NCBI GenBank assembly: GCA_944320305.1
Contig: CALUGW010000010.1
Coordinates: 1 to 64,000, forward strand
Direction of reading: 5' to 3'
DNA from: an uncultured Prevotella sp.
Lineage (GTDB): Bacteria; Bacteroidota; Bacteroidia; Bacteroidales; Bacteroidaceae
DNA: 64,000 bases
Shown in pieces: positions 17,122 to 25,523 of the stretch. Position numbers and translations under genes: made by a program. The notes under the pieces are model-generated. The model made no database searches and was not told the DNA's origin. It worked only from the letters and a program-made list of their open reading frames with translations. The first letter of the stretch is position 1; each line of letters opens with the position of its first letter.

Positions 17122-17392
17122 TTTAACCCAAATCGGTCATTAGACCGCCAAGCCTACATTTTCACTTGACTGTTGGCTCTTCAGCCGTCTTCCGCACCGC
17201 TGTCGGCATCTTTGCTTTCCGCTTTTTCTCGATGTAGCCCGCTACATCTTGCAGACATTTCTCACGTTCGGCAAAGCCGGAGCAAGCTCCGCTTTGCACT
17301 CTCTTAATCGAAACGTTCGACAAAACCGAAAATCAATCTGCCAGACAGCTGTACGAAATCCGGCTAAAGTCTAATAACCGATTTGGGTTTAA
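17122..17392. mobile_element. MITE-like element, copy 1 (261 bp plus TTTAA duplications)
   Basis: Terminal inverted repeats: CCCAAATCGGTCATTAGAC at the left (from 17127) and its near-perfect complement GTCTAATAACCGATTTGGG at the right (to 17387), flanked by TTTAA in the same orientation on both sides (17122-17126 and 17388-17392). The interior has no coding capacity for a transposase. An inverted, shorter copy lies at 43722-43924. Confidence 0.8.
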
Positions 17393-17411
17393 CCCACGGC
17401 AGCTTTTGTGC

Positions 17412-19241
17412 TCAGAGGCTCTGCATGTCGTTGAGCTTCTTGTAGTATCCGCCGGCGGCCAGCAGCTCCTCGTGTGTGCCGCGCTCCACAATCTCGCCCT
17501 CGTGGATGACGTATATCTCGTCGGCGCTCTTGATGGTGGACAGGCGGTGGGCTATGGCCACGGTGGTGCGCGTCTTCATCAGCCGCTCGAGCGCGTCCTG
17601 CACCAGCCGCTCGCTCTCGGTGTCGAGCGCCGAGGTGGCCTCGTCGAGGATCAGTATCGGCGGGTTCTTCAGTATGGCGCGGGCTATGCTCACGCGCTGC
17701 CGCTGCCCGCCGGAGAGGCGGCTGCCGCGGTCGCCTATGTTGGTGTCGAAGCCGTGCTCGGAGGCCATGATGAAGTCGTAGGCGTTGGCTATGCGTGCGG
17801 CCTCCTCTATCTGGCTCTGCGTGGCCGACGGCACTCCGAAGGCGATGTTGTTGCGGAAGGAGTCGTTGAAGAGTATGGCCTCCTGGTTGACGTTGCCTAT
17901 GAGCTGGCGCAGGTCGTGTATGCCCAGGTCCTTCACGTTCACGCCGTCGATGAGCACCTCGCCCTCCTGCACGTCGTAGTAGCGCGGGATGAGGTCCACC
18001 AGCGTGGACTTTCCGCCGCCGCTCTGGCCCACGAGGGCAATGGTCTTGCCCTTCTCGATGGTGAGGTTGATGTGGCGCAGCACCCACTTGGTGTCATACT
18101 TGAACGACACGTCGCGGAACTCTATCTTGTGGCGGAAGTCATTGACGCGCACCGGCCGCGGCGCCTCGTGTATGGTGTCCTCGGCCTTCAGTATCTTGTT
18201 TATGCGCTCCATCGAGGCCAGGCCCTTGGGGATGTTGTAGCCGGCCTTTGAGAACTCCTTCAGCGGGTTGATGATGCTGTAGAGAATCACGAGGTAATAG
18301 ATGAAGGTGGGGCCGGAGAGCGTGGAGTTGTTGAGCACCAGAATGCCGCCGAACCACAGCACGATGACTATCAGCACCGTGCCGAGGAACTCGCTCATGG
18401 GGTGGGCGAGCTGCTGGCGGCGGTTGACCCTCATCACGCTGGCGCGCTGGCGGTCGTTCACGTCCTCAAACCTTGCGTTCATTTTCTCCTCGGCGCAGAA
18501 GGCCTTGATGATGCGCAGCCCGCCCAGCGTCTCCTCCACCTGGCTCATGGTGTCGCTCCACAGGGCCTGCGCCTCGCGCGAGTTCTGCTTGAGCTTGCGG
18601 CCCACGTTGCCCATCACCCAGCCCATCAGCGGCACGATGGCCAGCGTGAAGAGCGTGAGCTGCCAGCTGATGAAGAGCAGCGTGGCGAAGTAGGCAATGA
18701 TGAGAATGGGATTCTTGAAGAGCATGTCGAGCGACGACATGATGGAGCTTTCCACCTCGTTCACGTCGCCGGTCATGCGGGCTATGATGTCGCCCTTGCG
18801 CTCGTCGGTGAAGAATCCGAGCGGCAGCGACGTGATCTTGCGGTAGAGCAGGTTGCGGATGTCGCGCACCACGCCGGTGCGCATCGGTATGATGGCCGCC
18901 GAGGAGAGGAAGTAGCAGCTCGTCTTCAGAAAGGTGGTGAAGGCCAGGAACAGCCCTATGCAGAGCAGCGTGGTGCTCGGCCCGATGCTGTCGATGAGCC
19001 GGTTGACGTAGAAGTTCATGTTGTTCATCATCACCTCCTTTATGTCGCCGTCGCCCAGGGCCATCAGCGCCGTGGCGTTCTCGGCGTCGCCGGTCTTGAA
19101 GAGAATCTGGAGGATGGGTATCAGGGCGGCGAACGAGAAGATGTTCAGGGCCGCCGAAAGGATGTTGAACACTATCGACTGTGCCAGATACCGCCTGTAT
19201 GGCGGCAGGAAGTGGCGCATTATCTGCAGGAATTCTTTCAT
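17412..19241 (-). CDS. ABC exporter, MsbA-like (fused membrane and ATPase domains)
   Basis: 609 residues: an N-terminal six-helix export domain (~1-340) and a nucleotide-binding domain with Walker A GQSGGGKST at 405-413, ABC signature LSGGQRQR at 509-516, Walker B ILILDEATSALD at 529-540 and the switch His in AHRLST (565). The arrangement and length are those of MsbA/LmrA half-transporters, which act as homodimers; MsbA flips lipid A-core across the inner membrane. Lipid flipping is likely but substrate cannot be read from sequence. A ~125-base repeat-filled gap separates it from miaB upstream on the same strand. Confidence 0.88.
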   Translation of the reverse strand: MKEFLQIMRHFLPPYRRYLAQSIVFNILSAALNIFSFAALIPILQILFKTGDAENATALMALGDGDIKEVMMNNMNFYVNRLIDSIGPSTTLLCIGLFLAFTTFLKTSCYFLSSAAIIPMRTGVVRDIRNLLYRKITSLPLGFFTDERKGDIIARMTGDVNEVESSIMSSLDMLFKNPILIIAYFATLLFISWQLTLFTLAIVPLMGWVMGNVGRKLKQNSREAQALWSDTMSQVEETLGGLRIIKAFCAEEKMNARFEDVNDRQRASVMRVNRRQQLAHPMSEFLGTVLIVIVLWFGGILVLNNSTLSGPTFIYYLVILYSIINPLKEFSKAGYNIPKGLASMERINKILKAEDTIHEAPRPVRVNDFRHKIEFRDVSFKYDTKWVLRHINLTIEKGKTIALVGQSGGGKSTLVDLIPRYYDVQEGEVLIDGVNVKDLGIHDLRQLIGNVNQEAILFNDSFRNNIAFGVPSATQSQIEEAARIANAYDFIMASEHGFDTNIGDRGSRLSGGQRQRVSIARAILKNPPILILDEATSALDTESERLVQDALERLMKTRTTVAIAHRLSTIKSADEIYVIHEGEIVERGTHEELLAAGGYYKKLNDMQSL

Positions 19242-19246
19242 TTTTT

Positions 19247-19308
19247 CAGGAGTCAGGAGTACAGGAGTTCAGACGAGTGCCTCAGGAGTATTGTCAGGGA
19301 GTTCAGAC
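19247..19308 (+). repeat. GGAGTACAGGAGTTCAGAC repeat, copy 1
   Basis: Consists of CAGGAGT-type tandem units followed by GTTCAGACGAGTGCCTCAGG and AGTATTGTCAGG. Related copies occur at 61603-61669 and, inverted, 62817-62866. The following bases to 19378 are an ATTCAAAATTCTTAATTC tract. Confidence 0.7.
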
Positions 19309-19367
19309 AAATGCGGCTTCGCGATGTCGTTCTTCACTCTTGATTCAAAATTCTTAATTCAAAATTC

Positions 19368-20711
19368 TTAATTCTTCATCGCCTCGCCGAAGAGCGTGGC
19401 GCTGGTGCTGCCGGTGATGCGCACTCGCACGGTCTGGCCGATGCGGTGGTCGCCGCGGTCGAACACCACCACCTTGTTCTGCCCGGTGCGGCCGAAGAGC
19501 TGGTCGCGCGAGCGCTTGCTCGTGCCCTCCACGAGCACGTCGAACTCGCGGCCCTCGTCGCGGCGGTTGGCCGCTGCCGACATTTCGGTCTGCAGCCTGA
19601 TGATCTCGTTGAGCCGGCGCACCTTCACCTCCTCGGGCACGTCGTCCTTGAGGTGGGTGGCGGCGTAGGTGCCGGGGCGCTCGCTGTACTTGAACATGAA
19701 CGCGGAGTCGTAGCCCACCTCGCGCATCAGCGAGAGCGACTGCCGGTGGTCGTCCTCCGTCTCGCCGCAGTAGCCGGTGAAGATGTCCGTCGTCAGGGCG
19801 CAGTCGGGTATCATGCGGCGTATGGCCGCCACGCGGTCCAGATACCACTCGCGCGTGTACTTGCGGTTCATCAGCTTCAGTATGCGGTTGCTGCCGCTCT
19901 GCACGGGCAGGTGTATGTGGCGGCACACGTTGGGCGTCTCGGCTATCACGCGCAGCGTCTCGTCGCTCATGTCCTTGGGGTGCGACGTGGTGAAGCGCAC
20001 CCTCATCTCCGGCGCGGCCTCGGCCACAAGCCTGAGCAGGGCCGGAAAGGTTATCTCGCCCCGGCTCTCGCCCTCTTCGCCCCGGGCCGGGGCGTAGCGG
20101 TAGGAGTTGACGTTCTGCCCCAGCAGCGTCACCTCCTTGAAGCCCCTGTCGCGCAGGTCGCGCACCTCGCGCAGAACGCTCTGCACGTCGCGGCTGCGCT
20201 CGCGGCCCCTGGTGTAGGGCACTATGCAGTAGTGGCAGAAGTTGTTGCAGCCGCGCATGATGCTCACGAAGCCGCCGGTGCGCGCTCCGAAGATGCGCGC
20301 GGGCACCACGTCGCGGTAGGTCTCGGTGGTGGACAGCTCGATGTTGATGGCCTTGCGCCCCGTCTCGGCCTGCGCCATGAGTTCTGGCAGCGACAGATAG
20401 GCGTCGGGCCCGGCCACGAGGTCGGCGTGGTGGCGCTCCAGCAGCTCCTCCCTCACGCGCTCGGCCATGCAGCCCAGCACGCCTATCACCATGCGGTGGC
20501 CCTTGCGCCGCTCGGCGTCGAGCGCCTCGAGGCGCGCGAGGATCTTCTGCTCGGCGTTGTCGCGCACGGAGCAGGTGTTGAGAAACACGGCGTCGGCGCC
20601 GTCAAGGCTGTCGCAAGGCTCGTAGCCCGCCATCCTCATGACCGACGCCACCACCTCCGAGTCGGCCACGTTCATCTGGCATCCGTAGGTCTCGATGTAG
20701 AGTTTTTTCAT
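19368..20711 (-). CDS. miaB: tRNA-2-methylthio-N6-dimethylallyladenosine synthase
   Basis: 447 residues, the normal size for MiaB. It adds the methylthio group to i6A37 of tRNAs reading UNN codons. The N-terminal UPF0004 domain carries three cysteines of the auxiliary [4Fe-4S] cluster (C11 in YGCQMN, C47 in NTCSVR, C81 in GCMAE). The radical SAM cluster motif is C155-x3-C159-x2-C162 (GCNNFCHYC), followed by YTRGRE. A TRAM domain closes the protein (~375-440). YGCQMN at the N terminus distinguishes it from MtaB and RimO. A complete promoter lies at 20735-20766. Confidence 0.96.
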   Translation of the reverse strand: MKKLYIETYGCQMNVADSEVVASVMRMAGYEPCDSLDGADAVFLNTCSVRDNAEQKILARLEALDAERRKGHRMVIGVLGCMAERVREELLERHHADLVAGPDAYLSLPELMAQAETGRKAINIELSTTETYRDVVPARIFGARTGGFVSIMRGCNNFCHYCIVPYTRGRERSRDVQSVLREVRDLRDRGFKEVTLLGQNVNSYRYAPARGEEGESRGEITFPALLRLVAEAAPEMRVRFTTSHPKDMSDETLRVIAETPNVCRHIHLPVQSGSNRILKLMNRKYTREWYLDRVAAIRRMIPDCALTTDIFTGYCGETEDDHRQSLSLMREVGYDSAFMFKYSERPGTYAATHLKDDVPEEVKVRRLNEIIRLQTEMSAAANRRDEGREFDVLVEGTSKRSRDQLFGRTGQNKVVVFDRGDHRIGQTVRVRITGSTSATLFGEAMKN

Positions 20712-20734
20712 CTTGTGCTTGCTTGTTTGTGCGG

Positions 20735-20766
20735 CAAAGGTACTGTAAAATCGGTAGCTGGCAAAA
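20735..20766 (-). promoter_or_regulatory. Promoter of miaB
   Basis: On the minus strand TTTTG (20762-20766), 19-base spacer, TACCTTTG (20735-20742): a full Bacteroidota promoter 23 bases before the start codon. Confidence 0.75.
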
Positions 20767-20858
20767 TATGTCGGCGGTCAAAATGCCCCGCGGCCCGCCT
20801 TTTCGTGGCAGGAGCGTCCTGCGGCGCGGCACATAAAGGTTTTTTTAACGCTTGCGGA

Positions 20859-20890
20859 TTTGGCCTGTTCGGAATTTATTCCTACCTTTG
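20859..20890 (+). promoter_or_regulatory. Promoter of greA
   Basis: TTTG (20859-20862), 20-base spacer, TACCTTTG (20883-20890). The start codon lies 127 bases downstream, so the transcript has a moderately long leader. Confidence 0.75.
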
Positions 20891-21017
20891 CAACCGTGAC
20901 AACATGATATTTGGAATGAGGATTCCGGCACGGGTTTGATGTCGGAATTCTTTATTTTTTAATGTCATCACGCGGAGAAACTATAAAGCATACAATAAAC
21001 TTAAACAACAGAAAGTT

Positions 21018-21485
21018 ATGGCTTACATGTCGCAAGAGGGCTACGATAAGATGGTAGCCGAGTTGAAACGCCTTGAAAGCGTGGAGCGTCCCAAGGCATC
21101 AGCCGCAATAGCTGAGGCCCGTGACAAGGGGGACCTGAGTGAAAATTCGGAATACGAGGCCGCGAAGGAGGCTCAGGCCCACCTCGAGGACAAGATAAAC
21201 CAGATGAAGCAGGCGCTCTCTGAGGCAAAGATTGTGGACACCTCGCGCCTCAGCTCCGACACGGTGCAGATTCTCACAAAGGTGGAGATGACCAATCTGG
21301 CCAACAAGGCCAAGATGAGCTACACCATTGTGAGCGAGAGCGAGGCCAACCTGCGCGAGGGCAAGATCTCGATCATGACGCCCATCGCTCAGGGGCTGCT
21401 CGGCAAGAAGGCCGGCGACGAGGTGGAGATAAAGATTCCGCGCGGCACCATCCGCCTGCGCATCGACAACATTTCAATAGCTTGA
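21018..21485 (+). CDS. greA: Transcription elongation factor GreA
   Basis: 155 residues. GreA inserts its coiled coil into the RNA polymerase secondary channel and stimulates cleavage of backtracked transcripts. The N-terminal coiled coil carries the catalytic acidic tip in ARDKGDLSENSEYEAAKE (D and E of GDLSENSEY). The C-terminal FKBP-like domain contains SIMTPIAQGLLGKKAGDEVEI, a conserved GreA segment. The HIT gene follows only 5 bases later, so the two are probably co-transcribed. Confidence 0.96.
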   Translation: MAYMSQEGYDKMVAELKRLESVERPKASAAIAEARDKGDLSENSEYEAAKEAQAHLEDKINQMKQALSEAKIVDTSRLSSDTVQILTKVEMTNLANKAKMSYTIVSESEANLREGKISIMTPIAQGLLGKKAGDEVEIKIPRGTIRLRIDNISIA

Positions 21486-21490
21486 GCGCC

Positions 21491-21895
21491 ATGGCAGGAC
21501 TGTTTGCAAAGATTGCGGCCGGAGAGATTCCGAGCCACAAGGTGGCGGCCGACGACCGCTTCTACGCCTTTCTGGACATCAACCCCCTCGCCAAGGGCCA
21601 CACGCTGGTGATTCCGCGCCGGGAGGTTGACTACATCTTCGACCTCGACGACGACGAGCTGGCCGCCATGACCGTGTTCGCCAAGCGCGTGGCGCGCGCC
21701 ATCAAGGAGGCCTTCCCCTGCCGCAAGGTGGGCATGGCGGTGCTGGGGCTGGAGGTGCCCCACGCCCACATTCACCTCGTGCCGATGCAGACGGAGAAAG
21801 ACATGATATTCTCCAACCCCAAGCTCAAGCTCGACGACAGCGAGCTGGCCGACATAGCCGCCCGCATACGCGCCTGCTTCGAGGCCCGGGGTTGA
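21491..21895 (+). CDS. HIT family protein (histidine triad hydrolase)
   Basis: 134 residues. The active-site triad is in PHAHIHLVPM (H-x-H-x-H), preceded by the family's FLDINPLAKGHTLVIPRR strand. HIT proteins hydrolyse nucleoside phosphoramidates or dinucleoside polyphosphates such as Ap4A. The ATG at 21491 gives the normal MAGLFAKIAAGEIP N terminus; an in-frame TTG three codons earlier overlaps the greA stop and is less likely. It is in an operon with greA, a pairing I believe is common in this phylum. Confidence 0.92.
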   Translation: MAGLFAKIAAGEIPSHKVAADDRFYAFLDINPLAKGHTLVIPRREVDYIFDLDDDELAAMTVFAKRVARAIKEAFPCRKVGMAVLGLEVPHAHIHLVPMQTEKDMIFSNPKLKLDDSELADIAARIRACFEARG

Positions 21896-21952
21896 CCCCT
21901 GGCAGCTCTGCGGTTAAGCTTAAGGAAAACATCTGAAATACTTCATAATTTT

Positions 21953-21994
21953 GCGAAACGGCCCATATTGCAATGCGATATGGGCCGTTTTGCG
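21953..21994. terminator. AAACGGCCCATAT hairpin between HIT and barrel genes
   Basis: Arms AAACGGCCCATAT / ATATGGGCCGTTT with a 9-base loop. This is a member of the dispersed hairpin family (compare 27731-27771 and 49619-49659) and is placed where convergent transcripts would end. Confidence 0.65.
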
Positions 21995-22068
21995 TTGTGC
22001 GGGAGGCTGTCAGGCCCGGTGCGCCGTTTTGGCGCGGCCCTGCGGAATGGGCTTTGCGGGCCGGAGGG

Positions 22069-23328
22069 TCACAGGCCGCCGGCGCGGCGGCCCACGTCAA
22101 GGCGCAGTCCGAGGCTGAGGCTGAAGGCCAGCGGGCGGTCGGCGTAGACCGTGGGCACGCTGCTGCCGTTGTCGAACGAGTAGCTCAGCCCCGGCTCTAT
22201 ATACGCCCCCAGGCGGTCGGCAAAGCGCCACTCGGCCCCTACCGCAGCCGCCACCGACAGCTGCAGCGGGCCGATGCTCACGCGCTCGTCGGTCTCCGAC
22301 TCCACCTCTCCGTCGATTATGTTGCGCGTGTCGGCCCGTCCGGCCACCATCTTCTCAACCATTCCGCCCGCCTTGGCGTAGACGGCGATGCGCCGGCTCT
22401 GCCACACCGTGTAGGAGACGGCCAGCGGCACGCCCACGTAGTGGAGCCGCTGTGTGGTCTCGGTGGCGTAGCCCTCGCCGCCGCTGGTTATCTCGGAGTA
22501 GAGGAAGCTGTACACCAGTCCGCTCTCCACGGCCCAGCGGCGGCCCAGGGGCAGGCTCACCGACAGTCCGGCGCGCAGCGGCGGGCGGTGGCTCACGTCT
22601 GTGCGGGCCGGCTCGGCCTGCGCCAGCGTGGGGTCGCTGTTGCCCGCGCTGAACTGCGGCGAGTATTCGCCTATCGGGTCGGCCAGCGGCAGTATGGCGG
22701 GAGCTGCCGTTGCCGAGCCCGCCTGCTGCAGGCCGTTGGCCACGAAGGCCGATGCCAGGAGCGGTCTCTTGTGGCGCCGTCCGGCCGTCGGCAGTGTGGC
22801 CGCCGCGTGGCGTCTCATGGCTCCGGCGGCCGTCTCGGGCCGGCTGCCGCCCTGTGGCTGAGGCTCTGCCGCTGTGGCTGCGGCTGTCTGCGCGGGAGCG
22901 CCGTCGGCCTCGGCAGGCGCGCCGTCGGGTTGCGCCGTGCCGCCGCACGAGGCCGCCTGTGGCCGTGCCGCCGCGTTCAGCGCCTGCGCCAGGGGGAGCC
23001 GCCGCTCTGCAGCGGGCGCTGCGAGGGGCCGGGGCAGAGACTCTGCCTCAGCCGCCGCGCCATGGCCGGCGGTACTGACAGCCGCCGTCGTCGGCCTGCC
23101 GTCGTCTGTGGGAATGCCGGTGCGCGTCAGGCGGGCCAGCGGAACGGCCAGGGCCGCCACCGCCGCCGCCGCCACCAGGCGGCGCGTCCACACCGCCACC
23201 ATGCGGCGGCGGCCTCGCGCGGCGGCCTCGGCCATGAGCCGCTCCAGCCTCGCGCGGTCTGCCTCAGGCGGCGGGCAGGTGTACATAAGTGCCTTGCGCT
23301 GTATTTCTTTAAGCCAGTCTTCTCTCAT
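22069..23328 (-). CDS. Anti-sigma-like N terminus fused to an outer-membrane barrel domain
   Basis: 419 residues. A short cytoplasmic part (~1-45) has MREDWLKEIQRKAL, similar to the start of small anti-sigma proteins, then one transmembrane helix (~49-66, LVAAAAVAALAVPLARL). A long Ala/Pro-rich linker of low complexity follows (~70-230). The C-terminal ~180 residues are a PorT-like barrel: AGLSVSLPLGRRWAVESGLVYSF-type strands, YVGVPLAVSYT, YIEPGLSYSFDNG, and a closing SLSLGLRLDVG. It starts 9 bases after the ECF sigma gene, a pairing typical of Bacteroidota. It presumably senses or transduces an envelope signal to the sigma factor; that role is inferred. Confidence 0.7.
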   Translation of the reverse strand: MREDWLKEIQRKALMYTCPPPEADRARLERLMAEAAARGRRRMVAVWTRRLVAAAAVAALAVPLARLTRTGIPTDDGRPTTAAVSTAGHGAAAEAESLPRPLAAPAAERRLPLAQALNAAARPQAASCGGTAQPDGAPAEADGAPAQTAAATAAEPQPQGGSRPETAAGAMRRHAAATLPTAGRRHKRPLLASAFVANGLQQAGSATAAPAILPLADPIGEYSPQFSAGNSDPTLAQAEPARTDVSHRPPLRAGLSVSLPLGRRWAVESGLVYSFLYSEITSGGEGYATETTQRLHYVGVPLAVSYTVWQSRRIAVYAKAGGMVEKMVAGRADTRNIIDGEVESETDERVSIGPLQLSVAAAVGAEWRFADRLGAYIEPGLSYSFDNGSSVPTVYADRPLAFSLSLGLRLDVGRRAGGL

Positions 23329-23337
23329 TGTTGTCTT

Positions 23338-23907
23338 TTATTTTAGTTTTTCCCGGTACTCTCTTATCTCCCGCGCCAGCCGGTTCTTGGCCCGGTGGAA
23401 CTGCGATGCCGACGACGACTCGCCGATGCCCAGCATCCGCCCTATCTCCTTGTGGCTCCTCCCCTCCACGGCGTAGAGGTTGAACACGGTGCGGTAGCCG
23501 TCGGGCAGGCGGCTTATCATGTCGTGGATGGTCTCCGGCGGTATGTCGGCCACGTCGGGCTCCGGCTCGTCGGCCATGTCGGCCACGCCGGAGTCGATGT
23601 CGGCGAAGTCGGTGCGGCGTCTGTCGCGGAGCATGTTGAGGGCCTCGTTGACGGTGATGCGCGTGGCCCAGGAGCGCAGCGAGCCTTCGCCCCGGTAGTC
23701 GAAGCGGCTGATGTTGTACATTATCTTGACCAGGCTCTCCTGCAGCACGTCCTGCGCGTCGGCCTTGTCGGCCACGTAGCGCGAGCACACCCCTGCCAGA
23801 TACCCGGCGTAGAGGTCATAGAAACGGCGCATCGCCAGGGTGTCGCCCCGGCGAAGCAGTCGTGTCAGTTCCTTCTCGTTGGTGTTCTCGCAGTGCTGTG
23901 CAGTCAC
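23338..23907 (-). CDS. ECF-type RNA polymerase sigma factor
   Basis: 189 residues from a GTG start located two bases after the NigD-like stop codon; longer upstream frames would overlap that gene deeply and are rejected. Sigma region 2 is seen in FYDLYAGYLAGVCSRYV...DVLQESLVKIMYNI and region 4 in LPDGYRTVFNLYAVEGRSHKEIGRMLGIGES, with the helix-turn-helix at GRSHKEIGRMLGI. It directs polymerase to an unknown regulon, probably controlled by the adjacent membrane protein 22069-23328. The three-gene order NigD-like, sigma, barrel suggests one envelope-stress or surface-regulation unit. Confidence 0.92.
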   Translation of the reverse strand: MTAQHCENTNEKELTRLLRRGDTLAMRRFYDLYAGYLAGVCSRYVADKADAQDVLQESLVKIMYNISRFDYRGEGSLRSWATRITVNEALNMLRDRRRTDFADIDSGVADMADEPEPDVADIPPETIHDMISRLPDGYRTVFNLYAVEGRSHKEIGRMLGIGESSSASQFHRAKNRLAREIREYREKLK

Positions 23908-23909
23908 TT

Positions 23910-24632
23910 TCAGTGGGTTGTTGCGGTTGGTTTCCGCGGTCTGTATTTGAATGTGTGCGACTTCATGCCGCTGTATGACTTCCACTGCAGCTCGATCTCG
24001 ATGGTGCTGTCGGGCCGGTTGAAGTCGTCGCCGAGGCGGAAGGCCACGATGCCGTCGGCCACCTCGCCCGCCGCCGCTCCGCCGCCGGCGTCGTGGTGCA
24101 GGCGCAGCAGCCATGGCCGCTCCGCGCTGTCGGTGCGGTGCACCAGGTTCACGCGGTGGGCGCGTCCGGGTGTCCAGCGTGTGCGGAAGCGCAGCGTGAG
24201 GTAGCCGTCCTCGGCCACTGTCTCCCAGCTGTTGACGATCTCGACGGGCTCGTCGCCGTAGGCGGAGTCGTTGTCCGCGCCCAGGTCGGGCGCCGTGGGC
24301 TTGGTCAGGATGCTGTCAATCCAGTAGATGCGGACGCCGGGCAGCTGCCCGTGCAGGGGCCGGTTCACGTACTCGAAGCTGGCCAGCGCCCTCACCTCCT
24401 TGTCGCCGAACGGCGACTGCGGCATGTTGACGGGCTGCAGCGCGGTGCTGTCGTCGAGCTGCAGCAGGCACGGTCCGCCGGCGGTGTCGGGCTTCACGGT
24501 GACGAGCGCTGTGGGCACCACGTAGCTGAAGTCGTAGCGGTAGGAGTCGTCGTGGTCGCAGGCGGCCAGCGTCATGGCCGCCACGGCGGCCCATATTGCC
24601 AGCAGGCAGGCTTTGGTTCTCTTCATTTTCAT
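23910..24632 (-). CDS. NigD-like lipoprotein
   Basis: 240 residues with a lipoprotein signal (MTLAAC, Cys as the predicted lipidation site, near residue 24). The body is beta-rich, with two domains resembling the NigD-like OB and beta-sandwich domains: ALVTVKPD...LLQLDDSTALQPVN and the C-terminal LTLRFRTRW...RVNLVH. Such proteins are common surface or periplasmic lipoproteins in Bacteroidales with no established biochemical role. It is the first gene of the sigma-factor operon; the sigma GTG starts two bases after its stop. Confidence 0.82.
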   Translation of the reverse strand: MKMKRTKACLLAIWAAVAAMTLAACDHDDSYRYDFSYVVPTALVTVKPDTAGGPCLLQLDDSTALQPVNMPQSPFGDKEVRALASFEYVNRPLHGQLPGVRIYWIDSILTKPTAPDLGADNDSAYGDEPVEIVNSWETVAEDGYLTLRFRTRWTPGRAHRVNLVHRTDSAERPWLLRLHHDAGGGAAAGEVADGIVAFRLGDDFNRPDSTIEIELQWKSYSGMKSHTFKYRPRKPTATTH

Positions 24633-24740
24633 TCCGTTTTTTGGTCTTCTCTAAAAAGAAAACCGCCGCGGGCCGTAATCCTTGCACGGCGTGGCGGCGA
24701 AAAGAGTTAAATGAAGTTAAGCCCTGCCCGCGCCCTCGTC

Positions 24741-25508
24741 TCAGAGCCGCCCCTCCTCGCGGTAGGAGTAGTAGCGGCCGTCGGTGACGATGATGTGGTC
24801 GGCAAAGAATATGCGCATCACCTCGCACGCGCTCCTTATGCGCTCCGTCAGCCGGTCGTCGTCCTTGCTCGGCCGCGCGTTCTGGCTGGGGTGGTTGTGC
24901 GCCAGCGCCACCACGGTGGCGTTGTTGAGCAGCGCCTCGCGCATGATGACGCGCACGTCAACCGCCGTCTCGCTTATTCCGCCGTGCGATATGCGCTCGC
25001 GCTTGATGAGCTTGAAGTTCTGGTTCATCAGCAGGATCCACGCCTCCTCGGTGTCGAGGTCCTGCATGAGCGGGTGCAGGTGGTTGTAGATGGCCGCGGC
25101 CGAGCCGAGGTCTGGGCGCTCCTCGGCCTTTTCGAGCTGCCGCCGCTTGCCCAGCTCGCAGGCCGCCAGCAGGGTTATGGCCTTTGCCGGGCCCATGCCG
25201 TTGTAGCGCGTCAGGTCGTGCACGGTCCGCTTTCCGAGCGTGTTCAGGTTGTTGTTGCAGTCGCTGAGCACGCGCTTCATCAGCTCCACGGCGCTCTCTC
25301 TGGCGGAGCCTGAGCCTATGAGGATGGCCAGCAGCTCGGCGTTCGACAGCGCCTGCGCCCCGAGCCGCTCTAATTTTTCGCGCGGGCGGTCCTCCTCGGC
25401 CCAGCGGGCTATGGAGAGCCTTGGGGCGCCGCTGTCTTGCGCGGCGGCTTGTGCCTGCGGGGCGGCGTCTTTGCCTGCCGCTGTCTGTTTGTCAGGAGTT
25501 TTAGACAT
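24741..25508 (-). CDS. radC: RadC family protein (JAB/MPN metalloprotease fold)
   Basis: 255 residues. An N-terminal helix-hairpin-helix part (REKLERLGAQALSNAELLAILIGSG) precedes a JAB domain with the metal-binding motif HNHPSQNARPSKDD preceded by HGGISETAVDVRVI. The original DNA-repair attribution of RadC in E. coli has been disputed; family function is unsettled. The first ~30 residues are a low-complexity Ala/Gln extension, so the true start may be internal. It lies just downstream of the glycosyltransferase gene (15-base gap) on the same strand. Confidence 0.92.
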   Translation of the reverse strand: MSKTPDKQTAAGKDAAPQAQAAAQDSGAPRLSIARWAEEDRPREKLERLGAQALSNAELLAILIGSGSARESAVELMKRVLSDCNNNLNTLGKRTVHDLTRYNGMGPAKAITLLAACELGKRRQLEKAEERPDLGSAAAIYNHLHPLMQDLDTEEAWILLMNQNFKLIKRERISHGGISETAVDVRVIMREALLNNATVVALAHNHPSQNARPSKDDDRLTERIRSACEVMRIFFADHIIVTDGRYYSYREEGRL

Positions 25509-25523
25509 ATCTGCCGTGCCGGG

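Noticed and set aside
17122-17392. Remnant of a transposase gene inside the MITE-like element
   Set aside because: All six frames are short and give no transposase motif; a non-autonomous element fits better.
23908-24114. Longer N-terminal extension of the ECF sigma factor
   Set aside because: It would overlap the NigD-like gene by about 200 bases and reads as Arg-rich low-complexity sequence; the GTG at 23907 gives a normal-length sigma factor.
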